A stretch of 64,000 nt of DNA, from NCBI GenBank assembly GCA_001599355.1, contig BCGQ01000002.1, positions 695,554-759,553 on the forward strand, in the 5' to 3' direction. This DNA comes from Nakazawaea peltata (lineage: Eukaryota; Ascomycota; Pichiomycetes; Alaninales; Pachysolenaceae). Both the position numbers and the translations under genes were made by a program. The notes below the pieces were generated by a model. The model was not told where the DNA came from, made no database searches, and was given only the letters and a program-made list of their open reading frames with translations. Of this stretch, positions 1 to 10,599 are shown one piece after another. Position 1 is the first letter of the stretch, and every line of letters begins with the position of its first letter.

Positions 1-1
1 G

Positions 2-1393
2 TTCGATCCGAATTTAATGGAACTCGACTCCAAATTGAAACAATTACAAACTAAGATCAGACAAGAACATCTTAATGTGGCTGATGATTTATCCATGGAG
101 CTGGAGAAGAAATTGAAATTGGAGAATCATCAGACCCATGGATGGTGTTTCAGATTGACCAGAACCGACAGTGCTGTCTTGAGAGGTAACAAACTGTATA
201 AAGAATTACAAACCGTAAAAGCTGGAGTCTTCTTTACCACTTCCAGATTACAAGACTTGTGTTCGAGAGTTTTAGAGATTCAACTGGAATACGACAAGTT
301 ATCCAGTAGTTTAATTAAAGAAATCGTTGAGATTTCGTCTACATACTCTCCTGTCTTCATCAAGTTGTCCATTTGTATCTCTACATTGGACGTTCTTGTG
401 GCCTTTGCTCATGTCAGTCTGTTTGCTCCTACTCAATATAGTAGACCGGCCAAGATCTATGACATTGACGACTCTTCACGTAAATTAGACCTCCGCAATT
501 CCAGACATCCTATTTTGGAGTATCAAGAAGACATGTCGTTCATTCCAAACGATGTAGAATTCATTAGAGGTGAAAAAGAGTTCCATTTGATTACTGGTCC
601 TAATATGGGAGGTAAATCTACGTATATTAGACAAATTGGAGTTATATCTTTAATGTGTCAAATCGGATGTTTTGTTCCATGTGATGAGGGATCGGAATTA
701 TGTATTTTCGACTCTATTTTACTGAGAGTTGGGGCCTCCGACTCTCAATTGAAAGGTGCCTCTACTTTCATGACTGAAATGTTGGAGATGTCTTCTATTT
801 TACAGCTGCTGACCAGTAATTCTTTAATTATTGTAGATGAATTAGGAAGAGGTACCTCTACTTACGATGGGTTCGGATTAGCTTGGTCTATCAGCGAACA
901 TATTTCGTCGAAAATCCACGCCTTCACCTTATTCCTGACCCATTTCCACGAACTTACAAAGTTAAGTGAGAAAGTATCTACGGTGAGCAATTTACATGTG
1001 GTTGCCCATATCCAGGACTCGAAACAAGACTCAGATCAAGATGAGATCACTCTCTTATATAAAGTAGAACCGGGGATTTCCGACCAGTCATTTGGAGTGC
1101 ATGTTCTGGAAGTTGTGCAATTCCCTCAGAAAATTATCGCCATGCTGAAGAGAAAGGCCACCGAATTGGACGAATTCAGCAGCGAAGGAGACAAAAAGAG
1201 AAGCAAATGCAGCCCGGAGCAGATCCTTCTGGGAAATGAATTGTTGAAACGAATTTTGTCGGAATGGAAACAGTCGGTAGTTGATTTGACCGATCTGCAA
1301 GAGATTATTGCCCAATTCAGACAATTGATCTCGACTAAGTACAAGCAAGAAGTTGCCAACGACCAGTTCCTCCAAGAACTGTTGTCCCTTTAG
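2..1393 (+). CDS. MSH2: MSH2 mismatch-repair ATPase, C-terminal 463 residues (5' end outside window)
   Basis: MutS homologue 2 pairs with Msh3 or Msh6 to recognise mismatches and loops in the nucleus. The frame is open from base 2 (F-D-P-N-L), so the N-terminal mismatch and connector domains lie outside the window. What is visible is the end of the lever/clamp region, then the ABC-type ATPase domain: Walker A TGPNMGGKS near base 595, the signature around GASTFMTEM, Walker B LIIVDELGRG near base 830, and the His-containing THFHEL near base 940. A helical C-terminal dimerisation tail follows. CTG codons at 722, 935, 1106 and 1145 sit where Msh2 proteins have Ala (ILARVGA, FATHFHEL, HVAEVVQFP, MAKRKA), so they should be read as Ala. 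The first in-frame ATG (base 17) is internal, not a start. Confidence 0.96.
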   Translation, partial: FDPNLMELDSKLKQLQTKIRQEHLNVADDLSMELEKKLKLENHQTHGWCFRLTRTDSAVLRGNKLYKELQTVKAGVFFTTSRLQDLCSRVLEIQLEYDKLSSSLIKEIVEISSTYSPVFIKLSICISTLDVLVAFAHVSLFAPTQYSRPAKIYDIDDSSRKLDLRNSRHPILEYQEDMSFIPNDVEFIRGEKEFHLITGPNMGGKSTYIRQIGVISLMCQIGCFVPCDEGSELCIFDSILLRVGASDSQLKGASTFMTEMLEMSSILQLLTSNSLIIVDELGRGTSTYDGFGLAWSISEHISSKIHAFTLFLTHFHELTKLSEKVSTVSNLHVVAHIQDSKQDSDQDEITLLYKVEPGISDQSFGVHVLEVVQFPQKIIAMLKRKATELDEFSSEGDKKRSKCSPEQILLGNELLKRILSEWKQSVVDLTDLQEIIAQFRQLISTKYKQEVANDQFLQELLSL

Positions 1394-2075
1394 CAAGTAT
1401 ATTTTAAGCCAATAAAGAAGTAGATTTGACCCCGCTTATACCTGTAGTGCGTTATTTTTCGTGCCCTGAGTGGTTTGCCCTGAATTTTCTGCCCCTTCAA
1501 GTTAATTTACTTCGTTGGGATTCTATGCGGGTCGGAGTTCGGTCCAATTGAGCTTAACCGAAGAGTTTACTAGTTAATTAAAGTGACTACTTGTAGTGTA
1601 GAGAGCTGTAGAGAGCACATAGGCTCTTAGCAACTGAATTCAATTTCTCATTTATTGCTATAATATTTATGATTTGCTTGCTTTCCAGATCGACTCCTTT
1701 CTTTTAGCACCAATTCCTTCCATAGCCCAAAGTTCCCTCATGCACGCCGCACTGCGTCCCGAAATCCCTCATCTTCCCCCACAAGTAGACTCCCTCCCTG
1801 CAAAAGAATCCACTCTGCCCCGATTTTTGCCCACTCACTGAAAAAACTGGGGTACGTCTACCCGCGCTATCTCTTAAAATCCGGGGAAAAAGACGTGGGG
1901 TCTGACTCCCCCTTTCTTATTGTGGGGAAAACAGCAAATCGCGCCTATCATTTCTTGAAGAGTCCAATAAAATACAAGGGGGAGGATTTGCAGCTAAATC
2001 GATATAAAAGGGACCTTGATCCCCACCATTTTTCACCCACTTCTTCCCTCCATCAATCACTTATATTTCTATAAA
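1394..2075. promoter_or_regulatory. Intergenic region with aldo-keto reductase promoter
   Basis: There is no credible coding frame in these 680 bases. A TATA box (TATAAAAG, 2003-2010) lies about 65 bp before the reductase start. CCCCT/AGGGG-type runs occur between 1850 and 1990 and could be stress-response elements. The leader before the ATG is short and pyrimidine-rich. Confidence 0.6.
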
Positions 2076-3026
2076 ATGTCTGACAAGAAGCAACTTTTGA
2101 CTGACGTTGTCTACACCTTTAACGATGGTAACAAAGTCCCTCTGTATGGTTTGGGTACTTACAATGAGGACTTGAAGGATAACCCAAAGGTTACCCTGGC
2201 TGTTATTGCTGCCATTGAGTCCGGTATGAGACATATCGACACTGCTTGGTTCTACGACACCGAGCCAAATATCGGAGAGCTGCTTAAGTACGTCTTCAAG
2301 AAGGGAATTGTCAAGCGTGAGGATTTGTTCATCACCACCAAGGTTTGGCCAAGTATGTGGGACAAGCTGGAAGAGTCCCTTGATATCTCTTTGAAGGAGA
2401 TGGGAATCGACTATGTCGATTTGTTGTTGCAGCACTGGCCTGTCCTGTTCGAGAGAGGACCTGAAGGTTTGCCAAAGGTCCCATTGGATGAGGAGGGAGA
2501 AGTCAAGCTTCTGAAGGGTGCTGACTACTTGAGCACCTACAAGCAATTGGAGCAAATCAAGAAGAATACCAACAAGGTTAAGTCTATTGGTGTTTCCAAC
2601 TTCCCAATCAGAAGATTGAAGGAATTGTTCAAGGCCTGTGAAACCGTCCCAGTTGTCAACCAAATCGAATGTCACCCAGAGTTCCCACAAACCGAGTTGA
2701 ACGAGTTCTGTAAGGAACACGGTATCATTATGGAGCTGTACTCCCCATTGGGAGGTGGAGGAATTGGTGCCCCATTGTTGAAGAACAAGAGAGCCAACAA
2801 ATTGTTGAAAGAGAAGTACCCAGAATACTCCATCAATGAGCTTTTGTACAGTTACCACATCAAGAGTGGTAGAATTGTCATTCCAAAGTCTTTGAACCCA
2901 GACAGAATTAAGTCTATTAAGTATTTGATTCCATTGACCCCAGAAGATATTGAGTACCTTGAAAGTGGTCCACACACCAGATACAACACTCCACCATGGT
3001 GGGGACATTTAGGTTTCGGTTACTAA
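2076..3026 (+). CDS. NADP(H)-dependent aldo-keto reductase (Gcy1/Ypr1/Ara1-like)
   Basis: A cytosolic (alpha/beta)8-barrel oxidoreductase of 316 residues that reduces sugar or other aldehydes and ketones with NADPH. The AKR catalytic tetrad is visible: Asp and Tyr in HIDTAWFYDTE, Lys in TTKVWP, and His in LLLQHWP. The cofactor-binding IPKS motif lies near the C-terminus. The start is the ATG at 2076 (MSDKKQ); an upstream in-frame TTG at 2016 is not a eukaryotic start. CTG codons at 2142, 2445 and 2736 give VP-A-YGLGT, HWPV-A-F and E-A-YSPLG when read as Ala, which matches the family, whereas Leu does not. Length fits the family (about 310-345). The exact substrate (xylose, arabinose, glycerol or ketones) cannot be told from sequence. 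Confidence 0.9.
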   Translation: MSDKKQLLTDVVYTFNDGNKVPLYGLGTYNEDLKDNPKVTLAVIAAIESGMRHIDTAWFYDTEPNIGELLKYVFKKGIVKREDLFITTKVWPSMWDKLEESLDISLKEMGIDYVDLLLQHWPVLFERGPEGLPKVPLDEEGEVKLLKGADYLSTYKQLEQIKKNTNKVKSIGVSNFPIRRLKELFKACETVPVVNQIECHPEFPQTELNEFCKEHGIIMELYSPLGGGGIGAPLLKNKRANKLLKEKYPEYSINELLYSYHIKSGRIVIPKSLNPDRIKSIKYLIPLTPEDIEYLESGPHTRYNTPPWWGHLGFGY

Positions 3027-4200
3027 GCCGGAGGAATAAAGATATTTCATTATTAAGATGTAGGAACAGAAGTAGAAGTAGTTGATAGACAGGGTTTAGT
3101 AGAGCTCATGAATTGGGTACTAATTGGTAGCAATATGCTGCCTCTCATCCACGTTGATCTAGGTCAATTCATTTTTGAATAGAAAGTTCCCACGCTGCTG
3201 GTGCTGCTGGCCCACTCTACTAACCCACGTTATAATGACCCACGTTATACCCGGAGCCCCCACTTAAAGTCTCGTCACTCAAAGTCTGGAAACATTGCAG
3301 CATGGGGCGGCATTTCAAAGTGGTGAATGTGATTTAGGTTTGGAGATGTAACGTGGAGTGGTTTGGGATTAACTAGTGGTGGAAAGGATAGGAATTAACT
3401 AGTGGCTGATGAGGTTGATTGTACGGTATTTCTTTAAACCGAGAGATCGATGAGATGGAGGAAGAGATCAAGAATAGCAGTGTCATCTAATGGTCTGTCA
3501 AATTCTTTCAGGGGGTACATAATTCTATTACTGCATCAAGATATATTTAGTATTGGTCACCATTCTACAGTGTATTATTCTTTATAGTCATTGCGCCAGA
3601 TTAGGGGTCTCCTATAGTATTCCAGTTAGTGGTAGTAAATTGTAGAGTATGCGTAGCTAATGAATAATAAGTGGGTTTCAACATCATAACACCAACAATT
3701 CCATGAACCCACTCAATTGACCCCCACTCACACTCAATTGACGGTGCCCCACATTCAGGTCCACCTCGACATCACTTTGCACCACTTTGCACCACCTTGC
3801 ACCACCTTGGCACCCTGACTCCACCCCCTGTCCCTCCCTAACCCCTCAATTCACCCCTCCACGCAGCCCCTGTTTTACCAACTAGCCCCTATTTACAGCC
3901 AGCCCCTGTCTGCACGCAGCCCCTATTTGTATGCAGCCCCTGTTTCCATGTTCCAAGCAGGGTAATACCGAGCAAATTACAACACCACAGCCCCTGTACC
4001 TATCGGCCTGGTGTCCCGATGCACCCCTAAGGACAAAATCTCTCCCGCGCAAAAAGAACAACGCCTAAAAGCAGCTCTTTTTTCCGGAGCCTCTTGATTT
4101 AACGGTTAGTTGCCGATAGAGACTACGAAAGGTGAGGATAAGAAGAGCTGATCCATCGCAGATAGTAGTCAATTGTGTAGTTAAGCATTGAAAGATTGAA
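3027..4200. promoter_or_regulatory. 1.17-kb intergenic region with a cluster of six AGCCCCT elements upstream of SEC7
   Basis: No reading frame is credible here. Six copies of AGCCCCT followed by RT start at 3865, 3884, 3901, 3918, 3935 and 3989. Each contains CCCCT, the core of the Msn2/4 stress-response element. Short direct repeats of CACCACYTTGCAC lie at about 3772-3805. A 15-mer, TGGTGTCCCGATGCA (4009-4023), recurs exactly upstream of the AAA-ATPase gene. The region serves as the 3' end of the reductase and the SEC7 promoter. Confidence 0.55.
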
Positions 4201-7200
4201 ATGAGTGACGAGTTGAGTGTGGTTGAGAAAGAGAAAGAAGTGGCGTCACAAGATCAAGTTCCTGAGGGGATGGAGAATGGTGAAGGGACGAGAGTGAATG
4301 GAGATAAAGAGGAAGGGGAAGCAGTTGATCTGAGTAATAATGTGCCGGATGGTGAGGGTGGTGAGGATAGTGCGGCTGTTGAGCCGGAGACAGAGGCCAG
4401 CGGTGAGCCAGAGGCTAGCGCTGAGACAGAGGTTAGTGCTGAGCCGAGCACAGAAGTAAGCGCCGAGCCAAGCACAGAGATTAGCGCTGAGTTGAGTGTG
4501 CCTGCTGAGCCGAGCACAGAAGTCAACACTGAACCGAGCACCGAACCAAGATCAAGCAGAAGCCATTCCTTAGCTTCTCATTCCTCCACCATCAACACCC
4601 ACGCCTCCATTGGTTTCCTCAAAATCGCATTCGAAAATATCACAAAACATACTAAAGAAATGAAACGAAACCCTTCACTTCACAAAAGCTGCTCAGCAGC
4701 TCTCGAGAAATTCGAGTCAGGCATTCTCCCCGAGCCAAAAGATATCTTCGAACCTTTAAGATTGGCCTCTCAATGCTCTAATATCGAGATCAAATTGGAA
4801 GCATTGGAATGTTTGGGCAAATCTTTCAGTTTTAACGTGTTTGACGAGCCAAGTGAAGTCAGTATGGTGAATTTAACTGACTCCGAGTCGACCTCAGTTC
4901 CAAAAGCCAACTTAATCGACGCTGCCATCGAAACTATTGCCGAATGTTTCGACGGAGAAGGCACTAATGAACGCGTCGAATTGCAAGTAGTTAGAGGCTT
5001 AATGGCCGGAGCTTTGAACGGCAATTTACCTGCTCATGGAGGTACTTTATTAAGAGCCGTAAGACAAATCTACAACATCTTCATCTTGTCGTTGTCACCA
5101 GCCAATCAGAACATTGCTCAGGCTTCGTTGACTCAGATCGTCAACGAGGTGTTTGAGAGGATCAATAAAATTGTGCCTCCACCTGCCCTTTCTAAGAGAG
5201 GGTCGATTGGGAGTCGTAGTAAATTTGGGAACGGGGGTGTGTCACCAGAGGTTTCTCATGTCAGTGTGACTGGCACTGGCAATGGCAATGGCAGTCGCAG
5301 TCGCAGTGACAGTGGTGTCACTGCCCCTGCCAACACTGCCACTGTCACCGGAAATGGTGTCACCCCAGTAATCCCCCTCACTTTAAACACCTTCGAAAAC
5401 ACCGACGACGACCAAAGAGTAGAAGAACTGAACCTGGCCCTCGCCGACGACGAAAACATCGCCGTCAAAGACGCCTTCTTACTTTTCAGAGCAATGTCCA
5501 AATTGTCAGTCAAATCTTTAGACCACGAGTCCCTCGATATGCGTTCTCATCCGATCAGATCCAAGTTGCTCTCGTTGCATATCATCTACAACATCCTCAA
5601 ACAACATTTGAACGCTTTCACTCGCACCGACGTGATCATCACCTCGTCCACTTCGTCAGAAGAGACCCGTTTGATCGATGCCGTCAGGCAGTACATTTGT
5701 TTGACTCTCTCCAGGAACTCGGCCTCCTCATTGACGCCGGTTTTCGAGATCTCACTTGAGATCTTCTGGATCATTCTCTCTGAATTGAGGTCCGAATTCA
5801 AAAGAGAGATCCCCGTGTTCTTCACCGAGATCTATTTCCCTGTAGCTGAGATGAAAACTTCCACTGCCCATCAGAAACGGTACTGGCTCTCGATTGTTCA
5901 GAGGATCTGTGCCGATCCAAGGGCCGTCATCGAGATCTATTTGAATTACGACTGTGATTCCTTGATGCCAAACATCACCGAGTCCTTGATCGACTATCTC
6001 ACCAAGTTATCTTTGACTCGTGCCGAGATCACAGCGACCCAAAAGGTCCATTACCGTGACAGTCTCACCAAACCTTTGGCCACGTACGATTTGAACACGT
6101 TACCGCTTCTATCGATCACGAGACTCGGGTCTCATCCACCTGTTTCAGACGCCAATCTGCTCTTCCCGATCGAATACGCCTTGAAAATGAGCTCCATCGA
6201 CTGTATCGTGGCCTTCTTGAGATCGTTGTCGTCGTGGATCGAGAAATCCAGCTCCATTTCCACGCTGCCAATGACTCCGGCTCGTTCTCGTAACGTCTCG
6301 TCCAACAACATCGCTCTGCAAACACCCGAGCTCGACTCGTCGTTCCAATACGAGGACTCATCGACCTCCGAAATCGACGATCCTACGCAATTCGAGACCT
6401 CCAAAATGAAGAAGAAAGCCCTCTTGGAAGGTGTACGTCTGTTCAACTACAAACCTAAGAAAGGAATCGAGAAGTTGATCAAAGATGGGTTCATTGCCGA
6501 CGATTCTCCAGAAAGTATCGCCGAATTCTTGTTGAAGGGCGAGTACGGCATCAACAAAGCCGTCTTGGGTGAGTATTTGGGTGAAGGAGACGACAAAAAC
6601 ATCGCCGTAATGCATCTGTTCGTAGACAAAATGAGTTTCATCGACATGACCTTCGTAGATGCCATGAGAATCTTCTTGCAAAGCTTCAGATTACCTGGAG
6701 AATCACAGAAAATCGACCGGTTCATGTTGAAGTTCGCCGAGAAGTACGTCAACAACAACCCCAACACGTTCGCCAACGCCGACACCGCGTATATCTTGGC
6801 GTACTCGGTGATCATGTTGAACACCGACCAACATTCTCCTCAAGTTAAACGTCGTATGACGATCGACGAGTTCATCAAGAACAACAGTGGGATCGACGAT
6901 GGCCAGGACTTGCCTCAAGAGTACCTTGTGAAAGTGTTTGAAGAGATCCAGAACAACGAGATCAAATTGCACAGCGAGCAGCATCTGGCCTTACTTTCGG
7001 GAGATCCAAGTCTTGTTCCGCAGCAGAGCTCAGGTTTCTTCGGTTCCCGTGATCTCACCAGAGAGCAGTACATGCAAGCGTCGAAGGAGATGTCCAACAA
7101 GACCGAGCAGTTGTTCAGGACGTTGGGACGCATCTCCAAGTCAGACGACGGGTCCAAAGTACGTTTCTTTTCGCTGTCGTTGCATCTGGACCATGTCAAG

Positions 7201-9861
7201 TCCATCTTCGACACCGTCTGGATGTCCATTCTTGCCGGGTTGACCCCGCCTTTCAAAGAGTACAATGATGAAGACACCTGCAAGGTGTGTTTGGAGGGGA
7301 TCAAGCTCTCGATCCACATCGCCTGTATGTTCGAGTTGGAGTACCTGAGGACGTCTTTCATCGGGCTGTTAGTCCAGTTTGCCAACTTGAACAACTTCGA
7401 GGAGATGAGCAGCAAGAATATCGGAGCCATCTTTGCTCTTTTGGAAGTAGCCATCGCCGAGGGTAACGTCTTGAGAGGTTCATGGAAAGATATCTTGATT
7501 TCGATCTCTCAAATCGAGAGAATCCAATTGTTAGCTCAAGGAATCGACTCGTTCGCCGTTCCCGACGTTGCCATTGCTCGTTTGGCCAACAGAACCTCGT
7601 TGGACAGCACCAGAACGACCAACTCTTCGTCTCTGCCATCCCAAGCTTCGCAATCTCATTCGTTCTTCAGCTTTGCCCGTAAACAAACTCCGTCTCAGAT
7701 CGCTTTCGAACACCATCAGAACCAGCAATTGAACCCGGCCGTCATCCCAATGTTGACCTCAACAGACCTCGAAGTGTCGATCGACAAGGTGTTCTCGACC
7801 TCCAACAACTTGAGTGGAGATGCCATCATCGATTTCGTCCAGCTGTTGACCGAGGTAAGCAGCGAGGAGATCGACAGCTCCGGCCAGAGCCAGAGTCCTC
7901 GTATGTTCGCCCTTCAGAAGATGGTGGATGTCTGTTACTACAACATGGACCGTATCAGAGTCCAATGGTCGCTGTTGTGGAGTATCATGGGCAGTCTGTT
8001 CAACGATTTCGGATGCCATAACAACAAGGTGATCGTGCTCTTTGCCTTGGACTCTCTCCGTCAATTGTCGATGAGATTCTTCGAGATCGAAGAGTTGTCT
8101 CATTTCAAGTTCCAGAAAGAGTTCTTGAAACCTTTTGCTCACATCATGAGGAACAACGAGTCGGTAGAGATCCGTGAACGGGTCTTGGAGTCGTTGAATT
8201 ACATGATCCAGGTGAATACTCCGAAGATCAAGAGTGGTTGGATCACCATGTTCGATCTGTTCACTGTAGGTGCCAGAGACGACAGTGAGAAGATCGTCTC
8301 CAAGGTTATGAGCACCGTCAACAGCGTCAACAAGACCCATTTCGACCTCGTCTATACTCAAGGTGGGTTCTTGGACTTGGTGACCTGCTTCACCGAGCTT
8401 CTGAAGAACCAAAGATTCCAAAAAACCTCATTGCATCTGCTTTCGGTATTGAAACATTTGATCCAGAAGATCTCCAAGATGAGTTTCGGCACTCCCGAAG
8501 AACGCAAGTTGACCCAAGACACCGGCGACGACAAAGACGTCTTCTCGGCTCTTTGGTTCCCGGTATTGTACGGTTACCACGACGTGATCATGACCGGAGA
8601 AGATTTGGAAGTGCGCTCCGAGCTGTTGAACTTCATGTTCGACTCGTTGGTCAACTACGGAGGCCATTTCGAAAGCCAGTTTTGGTACACCATTTGCAAC
8701 CAATTGCTCTTCCCGATCTTCGGAGTGTTGAGCAAACGTTGGGAGATCAACCAGTTCAATTCCAACGACGATATGTCCGTTTGGTTGTCGACTACGTTGA
8801 TCCAACTGTTACGCAATATGATCGCTTTGTTCACTCATTATTTCGAGACGTTGAACAACCAACTCGATGGGTACTTGGACTTGCTTGTGTCTTGTATTTG
8901 TCAGGAGAACGACACGATTGCCAGGATCGGAAGAAGCTGTCTTCAGCAGTTGATCAAGCAGAATATGGGACAATTCGAGGCAGATCATTGGGGGAAGATT
9001 GCTGTTGCGTTCGAACAGTTGTTCGATTTGACAACGGCAAGGGAGTTGTTTAAAGCTGATCCTCTGAATGGAAGTTCAGTGGCCGGCAATGGAACTGCTC
9101 TTTCAGACAACGCTCTGGGCACTACTGGTACCCTGTACGAACTCAATGGTGACAGCAGCTTCGACGTAAGTAACAACTCGACCCCATCGACCCCATCCAC
9201 TCCTTCCTCTCCTAAACTCACCAAATCCCTCAAAGAAGGTCAACGTTTACAAAAATCTCGTGAGAAAAGTACCATCGTAGTCAAATGTGTCCTCCAATTG
9301 TTGATGATCGAGACTGTCCTGGAGTTATTCGAAGACGAGTCCTTCTATTCCTTGATCCCATTGGAAAATTTGCTCCAACTTCTGAGTTTATTAGAAAAGA
9401 GTTACAGATTCGCCAAAGAGTTCAACGACGACTACAATTTACGTGTAAGACTTTGGAATGCCGGAGTCATTGAGAGATTGCCAAACTTGTTGAAACAAGA
9501 ATCCTCGTCTTCTCTGGTGTACATCAGCATTATGTTCAGATTGTACTGTGATCCAATGAAGGTCAGCGACGAGAAACTGCGTCTGGAGATCTCTTCCAAA
9601 TTAATTCCTATGTGTATTACGATCATTGAAGGGTATGTTGTGTTGGATGAAGTCCAACAGCAGAGGAATATCACCACATGGAGACCGGTCGTGGTGGAGA
9701 TCTTACAAGGATACGATGTGTTGAATGAGGAGGACTTTATTAAGAATTGTCCAGCTATGTATGATTTGGTATTACAAATATTGGATAAGAGTGCTCCTGT
9801 TGAGTTGAGGGCAGCAATTAAGACGTTTTTATCGAGAGTTGGGGTTGTTTATCTTAAGTAG
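4201..9861 (+). CDS. SEC7: SEC7, large Arf guanine-nucleotide exchange factor of the trans-Golgi
   Basis: An essential peripheral Golgi protein that activates Arf GTPases for vesicle formation (1886 residues; the yeast family is about 1800-2000). The N-terminus (about 1-120) is acidic and contains degenerate S-A-E-P-S-T-E-V repeats. Helical DCB/HUS regions follow, then the catalytic Sec7 domain at about 740-925, and long HEAT-like HDS repeats to the C-terminus. The glutamate finger is Glu834 in FRLPGES. Residues Tyr868, Ser869, Asp876 and Met886 match the four-residue combination known to confer brefeldin A sensitivity on Sec7 domains. CTG at 6616 lies in MH-A-FVD, Ala in relatives. The start ATG at 4201 is the first in frame. 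Low-complexity S/T/G/N inserts occur near 350-400 and 1640-1670. Confidence 0.97.
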   Translation: MSDELSVVEKEKEVASQDQVPEGMENGEGTRVNGDKEEGEAVDLSNNVPDGEGGEDSAAVEPETEASGEPEASAETEVSAEPSTEVSAEPSTEISAELSVPAEPSTEVNTEPSTEPRSSRSHSLASHSSTINTHASIGFLKIAFENITKHTKEMKRNPSLHKSCSAALEKFESGILPEPKDIFEPLRLASQCSNIEIKLEALECLGKSFSFNVFDEPSEVSMVNLTDSESTSVPKANLIDAAIETIAECFDGEGTNERVELQVVRGLMAGALNGNLPAHGGTLLRAVRQIYNIFILSLSPANQNIAQASLTQIVNEVFERINKIVPPPALSKRGSIGSRSKFGNGGVSPEVSHVSVTGTGNGNGSRSRSDSGVTAPANTATVTGNGVTPVIPLTLNTFENTDDDQRVEELNLALADDENIAVKDAFLLFRAMSKLSVKSLDHESLDMRSHPIRSKLLSLHIIYNILKQHLNAFTRTDVIITSSTSSEETRLIDAVRQYICLTLSRNSASSLTPVFEISLEIFWIILSELRSEFKREIPVFFTEIYFPVAEMKTSTAHQKRYWLSIVQRICADPRAVIEIYLNYDCDSLMPNITESLIDYLTKLSLTRAEITATQKVHYRDSLTKPLATYDLNTLPLLSITRLGSHPPVSDANLLFPIEYALKMSSIDCIVAFLRSLSSWIEKSSSISTLPMTPARSRNVSSNNIALQTPELDSSFQYEDSSTSEIDDPTQFETSKMKKKALLEGVRLFNYKPKKGIEKLIKDGFIADDSPESIAEFLLKGEYGINKAVLGEYLGEGDDKNIAVMHLFVDKMSFIDMTFVDAMRIFLQSFRLPGESQKIDRFMLKFAEKYVNNNPNTFANADTAYILAYSVIMLNTDQHSPQVKRRMTIDEFIKNNSGIDDGQDLPQEYLVKVFEEIQNNEIKLHSEQHLALLSGDPSLVPQQSSGFFGSRDLTREQYMQASKEMSNKTEQLFRTLGRISKSDDGSKVRFFSLSLHLDHVKSIFDTVWMSILAGLTPPFKEYNDEDTCKVCLEGIKLSIHIACMFELEYLRTSFIGLLVQFANLNNFEEMSSKNIGAIFALLEVAIAEGNVLRGSWKDILISISQIERIQLLAQGIDSFAVPDVAIARLANRTSLDSTRTTNSSSLPSQASQSHSFFSFARKQTPSQIAFEHHQNQQLNPAVIPMLTSTDLEVSIDKVFSTSNNLSGDAIIDFVQLLTEVSSEEIDSSGQSQSPRMFALQKMVDVCYYNMDRIRVQWSLLWSIMGSLFNDFGCHNNKVIVLFALDSLRQLSMRFFEIEELSHFKFQKEFLKPFAHIMRNNESVEIRERVLESLNYMIQVNTPKIKSGWITMFDLFTVGARDDSEKIVSKVMSTVNSVNKTHFDLVYTQGGFLDLVTCFTELLKNQRFQKTSLHLLSVLKHLIQKISKMSFGTPEERKLTQDTGDDKDVFSALWFPVLYGYHDVIMTGEDLEVRSELLNFMFDSLVNYGGHFESQFWYTICNQLLFPIFGVLSKRWEINQFNSNDDMSVWLSTTLIQLLRNMIALFTHYFETLNNQLDGYLDLLVSCICQENDTIARIGRSCLQQLIKQNMGQFEADHWGKIAVAFEQLFDLTTARELFKADPLNGSSVAGNGTALSDNALGTTGTLYELNGDSSFDVSNNSTPSTPSTPSSPKLTKSLKEGQRLQKSREKSTIVVKCVLQLLMIETVLELFEDESFYSLIPLENLLQLLSLLEKSYRFAKEFNDDYNLRVRLWNAGVIERLPNLLKQESSSSLVYISIMFRLYCDPMKVSDEKLRLEISSKLIPMCITIIEGYVVLDEVQQQRNITTWRPVVVEILQGYDVLNEEDFIKNCPAMYDLVLQILDKSAPVELRAAIKTFLSRVGVVYLK

Positions 9862-10599
9862 GGCCCTCTACGACCCTCCATGACCCTCCATGATCGTTCA
9901 TGATCGTCTATCGACAATCCATCTCCTCTATCATCCTTCTTATCGACTGAATATCATCGAAGGGTATTAAATAGGTGTAATATATACTTTTGTTAAGTGG
10001 TTAGTGTAGTGGTGCCCGGTGGTGCCTGTAATGCCGGCTCAGTATTTGGAGCATTTAGAGGTCTGCTCATCTCCGGACTATCAGCAGTTTGCAACCTCTA
10101 CACATTTCCAGAGCTCCTTCCCAGAACTCCTCCAGAGCCCCTCCCATCTACCGTTCTTATCGTGCGTAGCCTGCCCATCACCCCTATTTTTCATTCTCAA
10201 ATTTACCCTGAAGTACTGAGCTTTACACGCAAAAACTCCAATTACAAAATATTCAATTTAACCACCAATTCAAATCCTCACATCCCCATACTTCTTCACC
10301 ATAATTCTACACCCCTGATAATACCTCCAATCTCCCTAACACTTCCCCCACTCCCCCGCCTCCTCGTTTCACAACCCCCTCTACCGACCGACCTCATCCA
10401 TTCTCAAATTTACCCTATCATTCCCAATTTTACAGGTCGTGCATCGCCAATCTTCTCAGCACTTTATCAATTTCCCGAAAATCTCCCTGAAAAAATTGTC
10501 CAATTTTGACTGGAATTTCCCGATTTTTCGCATATTTTTCATAGTCGCTCTCTTTCCAATCTTCTCCTTCTTAAGAGATATCATAAAGGAATAGTAAAT
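9862..10599. other. Intergenic, pyrimidine-rich STM1 promoter and leader
   Basis: A frame of about 170 codons here begins with GTG, has no family resemblance and is low in complexity, so I do not call it a gene. The stretch is rich in CT tracts, as is usual before highly expressed translation genes. The last 100 bases before 10600 probably hold the transcription start. Confidence 0.5.

Noticed and set aside
3215-3260. TACTAAC branch-like site at about 3218
   Set aside because: No suitable donor, acceptor or flanking coding sequence; the adjacent CCCACGTTATA duplication explains little.
7759-8805. Minus-strand frames of 125-220 codons within SEC7
   Set aside because: Antisense shadows; SEC7 is continuous and conserved across them.
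9997-10509. A 170-codon open frame before STM1
   Set aside because: It begins with GTG, is low-complexity P/L/S/T-rich, matches nothing known, and lies where the STM1 promoter should be.
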